Source: CAMBDS01 sp964355675
Lineage (GTDB): Bacteria; Electryoneota; AABM5-125-24; Hatepunaeales; Hatepunaeaceae
DNA: 64,000 bases
NCBI GenBank assembly: GCA_964355675.1
Contig: CAYHEC010000007.1
Location: 75,034 to 139,033, forward strand
Reading direction: 5' to 3'
Below are positions 16,977-23,346 of the stretch, one piece after another. Each line of letters starts with the position of its first letter. Position 1 is the first letter of the stretch. Under the pieces are notes generated by a model that was not told the DNA's origin, did not search any database, and saw only the letters and a program-made list of their open reading frames with translations. The position numbers and the translations under genes are program-made.

Positions 16977-18317
16977 ATGTTTTTCTGGAAACGAAAAAAA
17001 GAACAAGTGGCAGGATTCGAAGGTGCGGTGCGTGTCAAGGGCGCGAAACAGCTCGGTCTTGGCGATTCCGCAAGAGGCGCATCAAGGCGGGGACTCAGAA
17101 GTACCTGGGAACCACGAGGATTAGGGCGGGTTGTCGCGGGGCCTTTATCCGGCGTGCAACAGACGTTTGCCTTCAATGGAAGCAATCGAGGTGAATTTTA
17201 CCGTTGGATGCGAGACTCTATTCCTATCATCTCGGCTGGGGTGTGGGCTTGGGTAAGGCTCTGTTCGACACGGACTTCAGTATCAGTCGAAGGAAGCGCC
17301 GCTGAACGATTACGAGCAGAATTGTTGCTCGAAAATCTCGACCATCGCATCCTCGAAACTCCCTTCGGAAGAGGATCAGGGCTTCAAAAACTAACTGAGG
17401 CATATTTTCTCGAGTTGTTTACGACCGGACGATTTGCGGGTGAGGCGGTTCTTTCCGCCGACAAGCGCTCCATCGACCACTTCCGCTTCATTAATCCCTA
17501 CAACATCGGCTGGGAGCATGGTGAGGAAGGCTGGATTCCATTTGCAAACTCAGAAAGAAACCCTTCGTCACACCTCGTAGCTGGTGTAAAAGATTTTAAT
17601 GAAAGTGTGGAAAGATTCGATCCGAAGACTTTTTTCTACGGTACGCTTGGGACGGATATAACTAACCCGGCAGGCATTGAACCGCTCGCAACGATACCGT
17701 TTGTCTCGGAAATTGAGCAGATGATGCTGGAAGATATGGCTCGCTCCTCTCATAATGCCGGGACGCCGCGACTGCAAGTGAAGATTGGTCGTCCGCCTCG
17801 CTTTGATTTCGAGGACGATCAAGGATATATAGACCGCGCGAATGGGTTCTTCGACGGTCTCGTCGGCCAATTCCAGAACCTCGAACCGGACGACAATATT
17901 TTCACTTGGAACGACGTCGAGGTGACTGTTGTTGGTGGGTCAGGCAAGCAATGGGAATGGCGTCTGAACCGCGATCAGGTGGTCGAGGATGTGATCAGCG
18001 GATTGAAGCTCTTCCCCTGGGTGCTTGGTAGAACCCAAAAAACGACCCATAACTGGGTCCAATCACAGTTCGATTTTCTGATGCAGATGGTCGGAACTTA
18101 TCAACATTCGGGCGCAGATTTGATCAACTGGCTGTGCAACCTTGAACTGGAACTGCAGGGGGTGGATGCCGTAGTCCGGCATAGTTTTTCGCGGCATCAA
18201 GATCCCTTCCGGCTTGAGCGGGCTCAAGCGGAGAAGATCGAGATTGAAAACGCGGCAGTTTTGGTGGAGAAAGGGTACATCTCGAAGGAAGACGGGATGA
18301 AGAGATTGGGGATTTAG
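16977..18317 (+). CDS. Phage portal protein
   Basis: 446 residues, AAGGA before the ATG. Portal proteins form the twelve-part ring at the head vertex through which DNA passes. Visible family traits: an N-terminal basic segment, then IPIISAGVWAWVRLCSTRT (the conserved early helix), a FTTGRFAGEAVLSADKRSI wing segment, PATIPFVSEIEQMMLEDM-like stem helices at about 240-260, and a late LPWVLGR-type turn (LKLFPWVLGRTQKTTHNWVQSQ). It follows the terminase, as usual. No frameshift. The C-terminal end is a short helix with KGYISKEDGMKRLGI, which is common in portals of this type. Confidence 0.8.
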   Translation: MFFWKRKKEQVAGFEGAVRVKGAKQLGLGDSARGASRRGLRSTWEPRGLGRVVAGPLSGVQQTFAFNGSNRGEFYRWMRDSIPIISAGVWAWVRLCSTRTSVSVEGSAAERLRAELLLENLDHRILETPFGRGSGLQKLTEAYFLELFTTGRFAGEAVLSADKRSIDHFRFINPYNIGWEHGEEGWIPFANSERNPSSHLVAGVKDFNESVERFDPKTFFYGTLGTDITNPAGIEPLATIPFVSEIEQMMLEDMARSSHNAGTPRLQVKIGRPPRFDFEDDQGYIDRANGFFDGLVGQFQNLEPDDNIFTWNDVEVTVVGGSGKQWEWRLNRDQVVEDVISGLKLFPWVLGRTQKTTHNWVQSQFDFLMQMVGTYQHSGADLINWLCNLELELQGVDAVVRHSFSRHQDPFRLERAQAEKIEIENAAVLVEKGYISKEDGMKRLGI

Positions 18318-18358
18318 AATTTAGAATTTAGAATTTGGAATAAAAAATTTGGAAATTA

Positions 18359-18452
18359 GAGTCCAGGCGGACGCCCTCGTCCGCCGACAATGGAAGCATG
18401 GTGAGGGAACGAGTGCGTCCGCCTGGACTCCACAAGACTCTATAGTAGAGTC
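18359..18452. repeat. Inverted repeat plus hairpin between portal and protease genes
   Basis: Arms 18359-18380 and 18409-18430 (GAGTCCAGGCGGACGC start) match with one mismatch in 22 around a 28-nt loop; they share the TCCAGGCGGACG element with the nested repeat at 16749-16954. A 7-bp hairpin GACTCTA/TAGAGTC follows at 18436-18452. An AT-rich tract of GAATTTA repeats precedes it (about 18310-18345). Confidence 0.85.
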
Positions 18453-18470
18453 GAAGAATAAAGGAATTCT

Positions 18471-19163
18471 ATGGATTGGATATTTCGTGAGTTAGCGGGT
18501 GTAATGCTATCCGAAGGTTCGAAAGTTCTTGACGATGACATTATCGCAATCAACAGACTGAATAACCCGCCACCACTACCTGTGGCGCGCAGTGACATTT
18601 ATGTCAGGCGTTGCCGTTTGGCGGGAGACGCGGTTGATGCAGGCTGGGGTAAGTTTCGAACCAGCGATCTTCCGAAGTTGCTTGAGATGGTTCAAGGGGC
18701 TCCAGCATTGATTGGCCATCGCAAGGAAACCCTTGGAGTGGCGCGATTTTTTGGCGGCGTTATTTGGCGCGATCCGGGCAGTAGCGTCAGCTACATCGCA
18801 CCGAAGTTTTACTGGATGCGCGGGCACTCTGCCGCAGAAGACCTGCGCGTCAACATCGATGGTGGAATCTGGTCGGAGGCTTCGTTGGGGTTCGTGTTCA
18901 AGAGACCAAGTTGTTCGATCTGCAACGAAGACATTCGTCACTGCGACCATGTTCCCGGGCAGTCGTACGGCGATCAAACCTGTTTTTTTCATTACGACGA
19001 CCTTATCAAGGTCACTGAGGGGTCGTTTGTTTACCGAGGCGCTCAACCTGGTACGGGATTTAGTCTTGGCGATCCCGTCGGGCATAATAATCACTCAAAT
19101 CTTCCACGCTTCCGCTGGAAGGGTGTTCTCTACCGGGGCTACCCGGAAAAATTAATTTATTAG
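18471..19163 (+). CDS. Prohead-protease-like protein with a Cys/His cluster
   Basis: 230 residues, AAGGA before the ATG. It follows the portal gene, where the prohead maturation protease normally lies. PALIGHRKETLGVARF (about 80-95) and GGIWSEASLGFVF (about 136-148) resemble the His and Ser motifs of S78-type proteases, whose serine sits in an S-x-G-F context. Directly after comes CSICNEDIRHCDH (about 151-163), a CxxC...CxH cluster that may bind zinc and that I associate with a subgroup of phage proteins of this type. There is no signal peptide. The protease role is an inference from motif spacing and position. Confidence 0.55.
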   Translation: MDWIFRELAGVMLSEGSKVLDDDIIAINRLNNPPPLPVARSDIYVRRCRLAGDAVDAGWGKFRTSDLPKLLEMVQGAPALIGHRKETLGVARFFGGVIWRDPGSSVSYIAPKFYWMRGHSAAEDLRVNIDGGIWSEASLGFVFKRPSCSICNEDIRHCDHVPGQSYGDQTCFFHYDDLIKVTEGSFVYRGAQPGTGFSLGDPVGHNNHSNLPRFRWKGVLYRGYPEKLIY

Positions 19164-19176
19164 GATATCTTGTATC

Positions 19177-19737
19177 ATGAAAAAGCACATCATCTATTCG
19201 GTCATCACTGCTCTGCTGATAGGTTCTGCAATAGCTCAACCGGGCGTTCCCCCGATTGGCGACGTATATACATTGCTGTCGGGTGAACATACTCCTGTGA
19301 TTTATACAGGGGCAGGCACAGCGTCAAGTTCGAGCGGATACACAACCGCCTGGTTACAGATTGGGTATGCTCCTCTGGCGTCAGCCAAAAATAACAACAA
19401 CATCGGTCGGTTTAATCCGGAGCAGTTCACATTAGGGTTAAAGCTCTCTCTTGGCGAGGGCGCTGACAGTGCCCTTATCTCCTCTGCCAGATTCGAACTT
19501 GCCTACGATACCACCTCAACAGTGTTCTGGATCGGCGATTCGAGTAATTGCTTCATTTATTTGAATAGCTTTTCACGTTCTGATTATGGTATCTGGACGT
19601 TCAATAAACTTTCGGAAACCGCTCGTGGATACCTCTATCCCCTTCGTGTTCTTCAGGGGGGATACATCAGGCTTGTATTTGAAACGACAACCTCGGACGC
19701 GGTGGAAATCGAATGGAATCTGACTGGAGAACATTAA
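19177..19737 (+). CDS. Exported hypothetical protein within the virus-like module
   Basis: 186 residues with a clear signal peptide (MKKHIIYSVITALLIGSAIAQ). The mature part is beta-rich (TTAWLQIGYAPLA, QFTLGLKLSLGEGADSALISSARFELAYD, YIRLVFETTTSDAVEIEW) and looks like one jelly-roll or carbohydrate-binding-like domain, but I do not recognise the family. It lies 13 bp after the protease-like gene and overlaps the next start by one base (TAATG), so it is part of the same transcript. Signal peptides are not expected on virion proteins. It may be a host-surface protein carried by the element, or a periplasmic protein needed for lysis or exclusion. Confidence 0.6.
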   Translation: MKKHIIYSVITALLIGSAIAQPGVPPIGDVYTLLSGEHTPVIYTGAGTASSSSGYTTAWLQIGYAPLASAKNNNNIGRFNPEQFTLGLKLSLGEGADSALISSARFELAYDTTSTVFWIGDSSNCFIYLNSFSRSDYGIWTFNKLSETARGYLYPLRVLQGGYIRLVFETTTSDAVEIEWNLTGEH

Positions 19738-20105
19738 TGATCACCAAAATTTTGAAGAGTGGTAAGCTAACGCTACTAACTGTTTATTCGATATTTATGT
19801 TCATTGTCTCATTGATCATTATGGTTGCAGTTGAATCATCCTCTGGTTCTGACGATAGTCCCTTTCAGTATATCTCATATCCTTCGTTGGCACAGTCCGA
19901 GATCGACGCGCTGGGGATTGACTTGGGGGCTCCACGAGAGCATCCGGGAGGTGATTGGAGGATGACTAACAAGAACGGCAACCTGCCCTTTGTACAGGAA
20001 GATCTCGATCACCTGACAGAGGTCGATTCGGTGACAATTATCGGCTCCGACAGCATTAGAAGCTATCTCGAATCCAACGGTTGGAACGAAGGAGACGCGC
20101 CATGA
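19737..20105 (+). CDS. Small membrane-anchored hypothetical protein
   Basis: 122 residues from the ATG at 19737, which overlaps the previous stop and has GGAGA upstream; a longer in-frame start at 19713 has no such site. One membrane segment (about 12-32, LTLLTVYSIFMFIVSLIIM) is followed by a soluble polar domain of about 90 residues (SEIDALGIDLGAP, QEDLDHLTEVDSVTIIGSDSI). The end overlaps the start of the next gene (ATGA). Tight coupling to its neighbours suggests a joint role with the exported proteins on either side. No family recognised. Confidence 0.55.
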   Translation: MITKILKSGKLTLLTVYSIFMFIVSLIIMVAVESSSGSDDSPFQYISYPSLAQSEIDALGIDLGAPREHPGGDWRMTNKNGNLPFVQEDLDHLTEVDSVTIIGSDSIRSYLESNGWNEGDAP

Positions 20106-22018
20106 AAAAGATGTCGAGCGGCCGACAAATGTCGGCTGTACTGGTGATGTTGATGGTTGGGATCGTAAACGGCCTCTACGAGGTTGGGCTCGTAAACAGC
20201 CCTTACGAGGTTGGGCTCGTAAACAGCCCTTACGAGGTTGGGCTCGTAAACAGCCCTTACGAGGTTGGGCTCGTAAACAGCCCCTACGAGGTTGGGCTCG
20301 TAAACGGCCCTTACGAGGTTGGGATCGTAAACGGCCCCTGCGAGGTTGGGATCGTAAACAGCCTCTGCGCGTTCGGGCTCGTAAACGGCCTCTACGCGGC
20401 GACGCTGCACGCCAATTCCGGCGTGAACCGGCAACTCAGCGCGGCAGGATATACTGCTATCGGCGTTACCCGACCGAACTATGAGTGGAGATTTGTTGAT
20501 AGTCTCGGCACGGATTACGATACCGTTGGTGGTGCGACTCAGCCTTATCGCAATTACGGATCAAGCACGCTTACAACCGGACTGACTAACGGAAACGCGC
20601 CGTCGCTTACCGAGGGAATCCTCCAACCAAATATGGGCGGTGTCAGGCATAACGGCACGACCAACTTTGAGTACATCAATGACGGTGCAGTGCTTTCGCC
20701 TGGCGCGAACGACTTCGGCGCGTTTGCTTGGGTGAGATATACGAGTGCGACGGCCAGTCAGTTGATTTTCGCCAAAGACGACGGAGTATCAATCCTTCGT
20801 GAGTGGTTACTCAGAACCTCACCTGCGGCGGACGGGGGAATTAATGTACTTCTAAGCGATGATGGAACTGCGGACGCAGGACACCTGAAAGACTATCGAA
20901 CTGTTTCTGTTTACAACGACGGGAAATGGCATCAGGTTGGATTCACTTGGATAAGTGACGTTCTGGTGGTGTATGTGGATGGGGCTGTCGCAACTGTAAC
21001 GAAAACTACTGATGATCCCATTACGACTATTTACTCAGGTATAGCCACTCCGACCATTGGCGTTCGCAATGCTGGAGGAGGGTTCAGTAACTATTTCACC
21101 GGTGATATTGCTTGGGCGGCGTACTGGCAGGGCGCGGGGACTCCGACCGGAGCAAACGTGCTGGCACTCTACAATGCGCAAGCTCCGCTTGGAACGCTCG
21201 CCTCGCCGTATCCGACACTTCAATCGGCGGTCTACGCAGGCGCGGCGGGTGATACTATCCTCATGGCTGGCGGTCGGTATCAGGAAACGGTAACGGTCGC
21301 AACGGCGTTTGACTATATCGGTGCAACGACATCGACGTTTGGGAGCCTGCCTGAGTTGTACGGAGCCGCGTTACCGGCGGCGGCGGGGGTCGTTGGAATG
21401 ACTGTCTCAGCAAAGAACGAGATCGGCTTTCTTACATTCAGGGGGTACTCTACGACGTCAACGGGAATTGGGCTGTTGGCTGATGCTTCGAGTGACGGGA
21501 GCCTGTTTCACCATCTTGAGGTGGACTCGTGCCGGAATGGCGTGGACTTTGACGGATCGGCAACGGCTGACAGTTTAATCAATTCAGTGATCGACGGCGG
21601 GAGCCTTACCAATGCGAACGGATGGCGGGCAACGACTTCGACGGCGGTATCGGTTTATCTCTACAACAACATCATTGTCAACTGTAAGACGGGGCTTACC
21701 AAGGCGGCGGCACAAACCTTGGTTGAGACGAATAATTGCTTCTTCGGCAATACCAGTGCCGACTATGCCGGGAGTCTGAATGCGAGTGATTTGCTGGTTA
21801 ATCCGAGATTCAGGGGCGGGAATGATTATCGACCTCAGCCGTTGAGTAATGTGTTGAACTGTGGTTTGGATATTCATGTCGGAACCGCTCCTTTCGTGTA
21901 TTTGCAGGGAGCGCCTGAAATAGGGGTGTGGGAGGTTATCAAATCTCAAAATACTACAACCAAACCTGATATTTTTGGCAGGAGCGGACCCTGGGCGAGA
22001 TCGGGAGGAGAAAAATGA
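20102..22018 (+). CDS. LamG-like plus beta-helix protein with a repeat-expanded signal peptide
   Basis: 638 residues; the ATG at 20102 has AAGGAG eight bases upstream, whereas the earlier in-frame ATG (20081) has none. Residues 1-18 (MKKMSSGRQMSAVLVMLM) begin a signal peptide, but nine copies of a nine-residue unit like EVGLVNSPY follow (about 19-99) before a plausible cleavage point at LYAATLHANSG. About 180-365 is a concanavalin/LamG-like sandwich (FGAFAWVRYTS, GKWHQVGFTWISDVLVVYVDG). About 370-600 is a right-handed beta-helix (SPYPTLQSAVYAGAAGDTILMAGG). Such proteins usually bind or cut surface glycans. It could be the adhesin or depolymerase of the element. Overlaps the neighbours at both ends by ATGA. 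Confidence 0.75.
   Translation: MKKMSSGRQMSAVLVMLMVGIVNGLYEVGLVNSPYEVGLVNSPYEVGLVNSPYEVGLVNSPYEVGLVNGPYEVGIVNGPCEVGIVNSLCAFGLVNGLYAATLHANSGVNRQLSAAGYTAIGVTRPNYEWRFVDSLGTDYDTVGGATQPYRNYGSSTLTTGLTNGNAPSLTEGILQPNMGGVRHNGTTNFEYINDGAVLSPGANDFGAFAWVRYTSATASQLIFAKDDGVSILREWLLRTSPAADGGINVLLSDDGTADAGHLKDYRTVSVYNDGKWHQVGFTWISDVLVVYVDGAVATVTKTTDDPITTIYSGIATPTIGVRNAGGGFSNYFTGDIAWAAYWQGAGTPTGANVLALYNAQAPLGTLASPYPTLQSAVYAGAAGDTILMAGGRYQETVTVATAFDYIGATTSTFGSLPELYGAALPAAAGVVGMTVSAKNEIGFLTFRGYSTTSTGIGLLADASSDGSLFHHLEVDSCRNGVDFDGSATADSLINSVIDGGSLTNANGWRATTSTAVSVYLYNNIIVNCKTGLTKAAAQTLVETNNCFFGNTSADYAGSLNASDLLVNPRFRGGNDYRPQPLSNVLNCGLDIHVGTAPFVYLQGAPEIGVWEVIKSQNTTTKPDIFGRSGPWARSGGEK
20156..20398 (+). repeat. Nine tandem 27-bp units inside a signal peptide coding region
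   Basis: The unit reads GTTGGGCTCGTAAACAGC then CCTTACGAG. Units 2-4 are identical and outer units diverge, mostly at serine/glycine and leucine/isoleucine codons. Each unit holds the stem CTCGTAA/TTACGAG (7-nt loop) and the alternative stem GGGCT/AGCCC. The length of 27 keeps the frame. Both strands stay open through the array. Confidence 0.95.
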
Positions 22019-22323
22019 GACCGGCTCGAGACAATTACCAATCGGTTTGGAAAGTTCTTGCGATTGCTTTGCTTGGAGTTGTTGCGACTGGGGCGTCCGC
22101 CTGGATGGTTTTCGATCAAGGGGTCGTCGGGCGTGAGGAAGTATCGCGTATGATCGTCGAAGAGTCGCCTTACCAATCCGAACGGCTGATTATCCGCGAA
22201 ACGCTTGAGGCGAACAACGAAATGCTTAAAAAAGTAGCCGCCGACGTCAATGAGATCAAGATTGAGCAAGCGCGACTTGGCGAAAGAGTTGGAATGCTGA
22301 TGAAAATTAAGGAGAAAAGATAA
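22015..22323 (+). CDS. Small membrane protein with coiled coil (spanin- or holin-accessory-like)
   Basis: 102 residues, strong GGGAGGAG site, start overlapping the previous stop as ATGA. One membrane segment (about 12-32, KVLAIALLGVVATGASAWMVF) is followed by a charged helical tail (VGREEVSRMIVEE to MLMKIKEKR) with coiled-coil spacing. This single-span plus coiled-coil layout, next to a second small membrane protein and an amidase, resembles phage lysis modules. The family is not certain. The GCGTCCGCCTGGATG stretch coding the end of the membrane segment matches an arm of the intergenic GGCGGACG palindromes, so one arm may have been captured as coding sequence. Confidence 0.6.
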   Translation: MRPARDNYQSVWKVLAIALLGVVATGASAWMVFDQGVVGREEVSRMIVEESPYQSERLIIRETLEANNEMLKKVAADVNEIKIEQARLGERVGMLMKIKEKR

Positions 22324-22368
22324 TGTTGGGATTGAGTAATGTTCAAAAAGTAATGATGGAGGTTTATC

Positions 22369-22608
22369 ATGGCTGATTGGGTGGTAAGTCTTATCGGAGC
22401 AATCGGAACGCCATTAATCCTGTTTATCTGGCAGTGTTTCCTAAAGCGTGAACTGACCGAGGATTGGGGGCGGAGGATTGGCAGGGTGTTGACTATTTTC
22501 TTTCGGCAGAGGCTTGGTGTAACCAGCGGAAATTCGGTAGCTGAGAAATTTCAATCGACAGCGGAGGATTTCATCAATGGTTTACGGCAGGGGTTGAAGG
22601 TGGAATGA
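22369..22608 (+). CDS. Holin-like small membrane protein
   Basis: 79 residues, GGAGG before the ATG. One N-terminal membrane segment (about 4-24, WVVSLIGAIGTPLILFIWQCF) and a basic helical tail with KRELTEDWGRRIGRV. It sits directly before the amidase. In phages, holins form the inner-membrane lesion that releases or activates the endolysin. Size, single span and charged tail fit, but holins share little sequence, so this rests on context. Confidence 0.5.
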   Translation: MADWVVSLIGAIGTPLILFIWQCFLKRELTEDWGRRIGRVLTIFFRQRLGVTSGNSVAEKFQSTAEDFINGLRQGLKVE

Positions 22609-22617
22609 AAAGGGTGT

Positions 22618-22645
22618 AGTAGGGCGGATTGAAATCCGCCCTACT
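22618..22645. repeat. 12-bp-stem hairpin before the amidase gene
   Basis: AGTAGGGCGGAT and its exact complement enclose the loop TGAA. It is the intergenic counterpart of the palindromes inside sorting domains (4472-4499), with different but matching inner bases. It could attenuate transcription into the amidase gene. Confidence 0.85.
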
Positions 22646-22664
22646 GCCAACAAAGGAGACAAGT

Positions 22665-23108
22665 ATGCGGAGAATTGATCGAATTGTAGTCCATTGCAGT
22701 GATTCGATGTACGGTGATGCGTCGCTCATCGACAGGTGGCATAAAGAGCGCGGCTGGAGAGGAATTGGCTACCATTTTGTGATCCTGAACGGCTACCCTG
22801 ACGAAGCCTCTTATCGCACCCGGCGACCTCAGTTTTGGCGTGACGGTGAAGTGCAGTCAGGCAGGCCCTTGGAGCAGCTCGGCGCGCATGTGCGTGGGGC
22901 AAATACTGGTTCGGTGGGAATTTGCTTGATAGGCAGAGAGCAATTCACGGCGGGACAGTTTGCCTCGCTGGTGAAACTTATCGCTGAATTGAAGGGTAAG
23001 TTTGGCGCTTTAACGGTGGTCGGGCACTACGAGGCGCAACTGCCTGGCGACCCGCCGAAGAGCTGTCCGAATATGGATATGGAATGGATCAGGGGGTTGG
23101 TGGGGTAA
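22665..23108 (+). CDS. N-acetylmuramoyl-L-alanine amidase (phage endolysin type)
   Basis: 147 residues from the ATG at 22665, six bases after AAAGGAG; the open frame reaches back to 22629, but that would put the hairpin at 22618-22645 in the coding region. The amidase_2/PGRP fold cleaves the bond between muramic acid and the stem peptide. Visible motifs: IVVHCSDS (first zinc His), WKERGWRGIGYHFVI-type segment (RWHKERGWRGIGYHFVI), GAHVRGANTGSVGICLIG, and VVGHYE followed by KSCPN (second zinc His and the Cys ligand of T7-lysozyme-like enzymes). No signal peptide, so it needs a holin for access. It is the last gene of the module. Confidence 0.85.
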   Translation: MRRIDRIVVHCSDSMYGDASLIDRWHKERGWRGIGYHFVILNGYPDEASYRTRRPQFWRDGEVQSGRPLEQLGAHVRGANTGSVGICLIGREQFTAGQFASLVKLIAELKGKFGALTVVGHYEAQLPGDPPKSCPNMDMEWIRGLVG

Positions 23109-23232
23109 GGCGGACTTGACAAATCGGAAATGCGAGGGACGGATCTGCCTTAAGGTAACTGGGCCTATTTCGTCCCCGCAATCTTTTCAAATACCAACAA
23201 CAAAAATCTCGCCGCCCCTCCCCTTTTCCCAT

Positions 23233-23261
23233 TTGCCTTTCCCGTTTATTTTTCTTATCTT
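23233..23261 (+). promoter_or_regulatory. Promoter upstream of the beta-helix cargo gene
   Basis: TTGCCT, 17 bases, TATCTT, preceded by a pyrimidine-rich tract. The same two boxes with the same spacing occur at 30683-30711. Confidence 0.6.
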
Positions 23262-23346
23262 AATAACAGATCTTAGTAAACACGCACTGCCTGCCCAGAC
23301 TCGCCAACATACAGAAATCAACCGAAACCAAAACCGGACACTGCTC

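Noticed and set aside
16559..17185. 208-codon minus-strand frame across terminase end and portal start
   Set aside because: It is antisense to two well-supported genes and to the nested inverted repeat.
20156..20398. CRISPR-like array
   Set aside because: The units are directly adjacent with no spacers, keep a reading frame, and no cas gene is present.
20063..20434. Open frame on the minus strand through the 27-bp array
   Set aside because: It is open only because the repeat unit lacks stops on both strands; there is no ribosome site, and it lies antisense to a gene with a signal peptide and recognisable domains.
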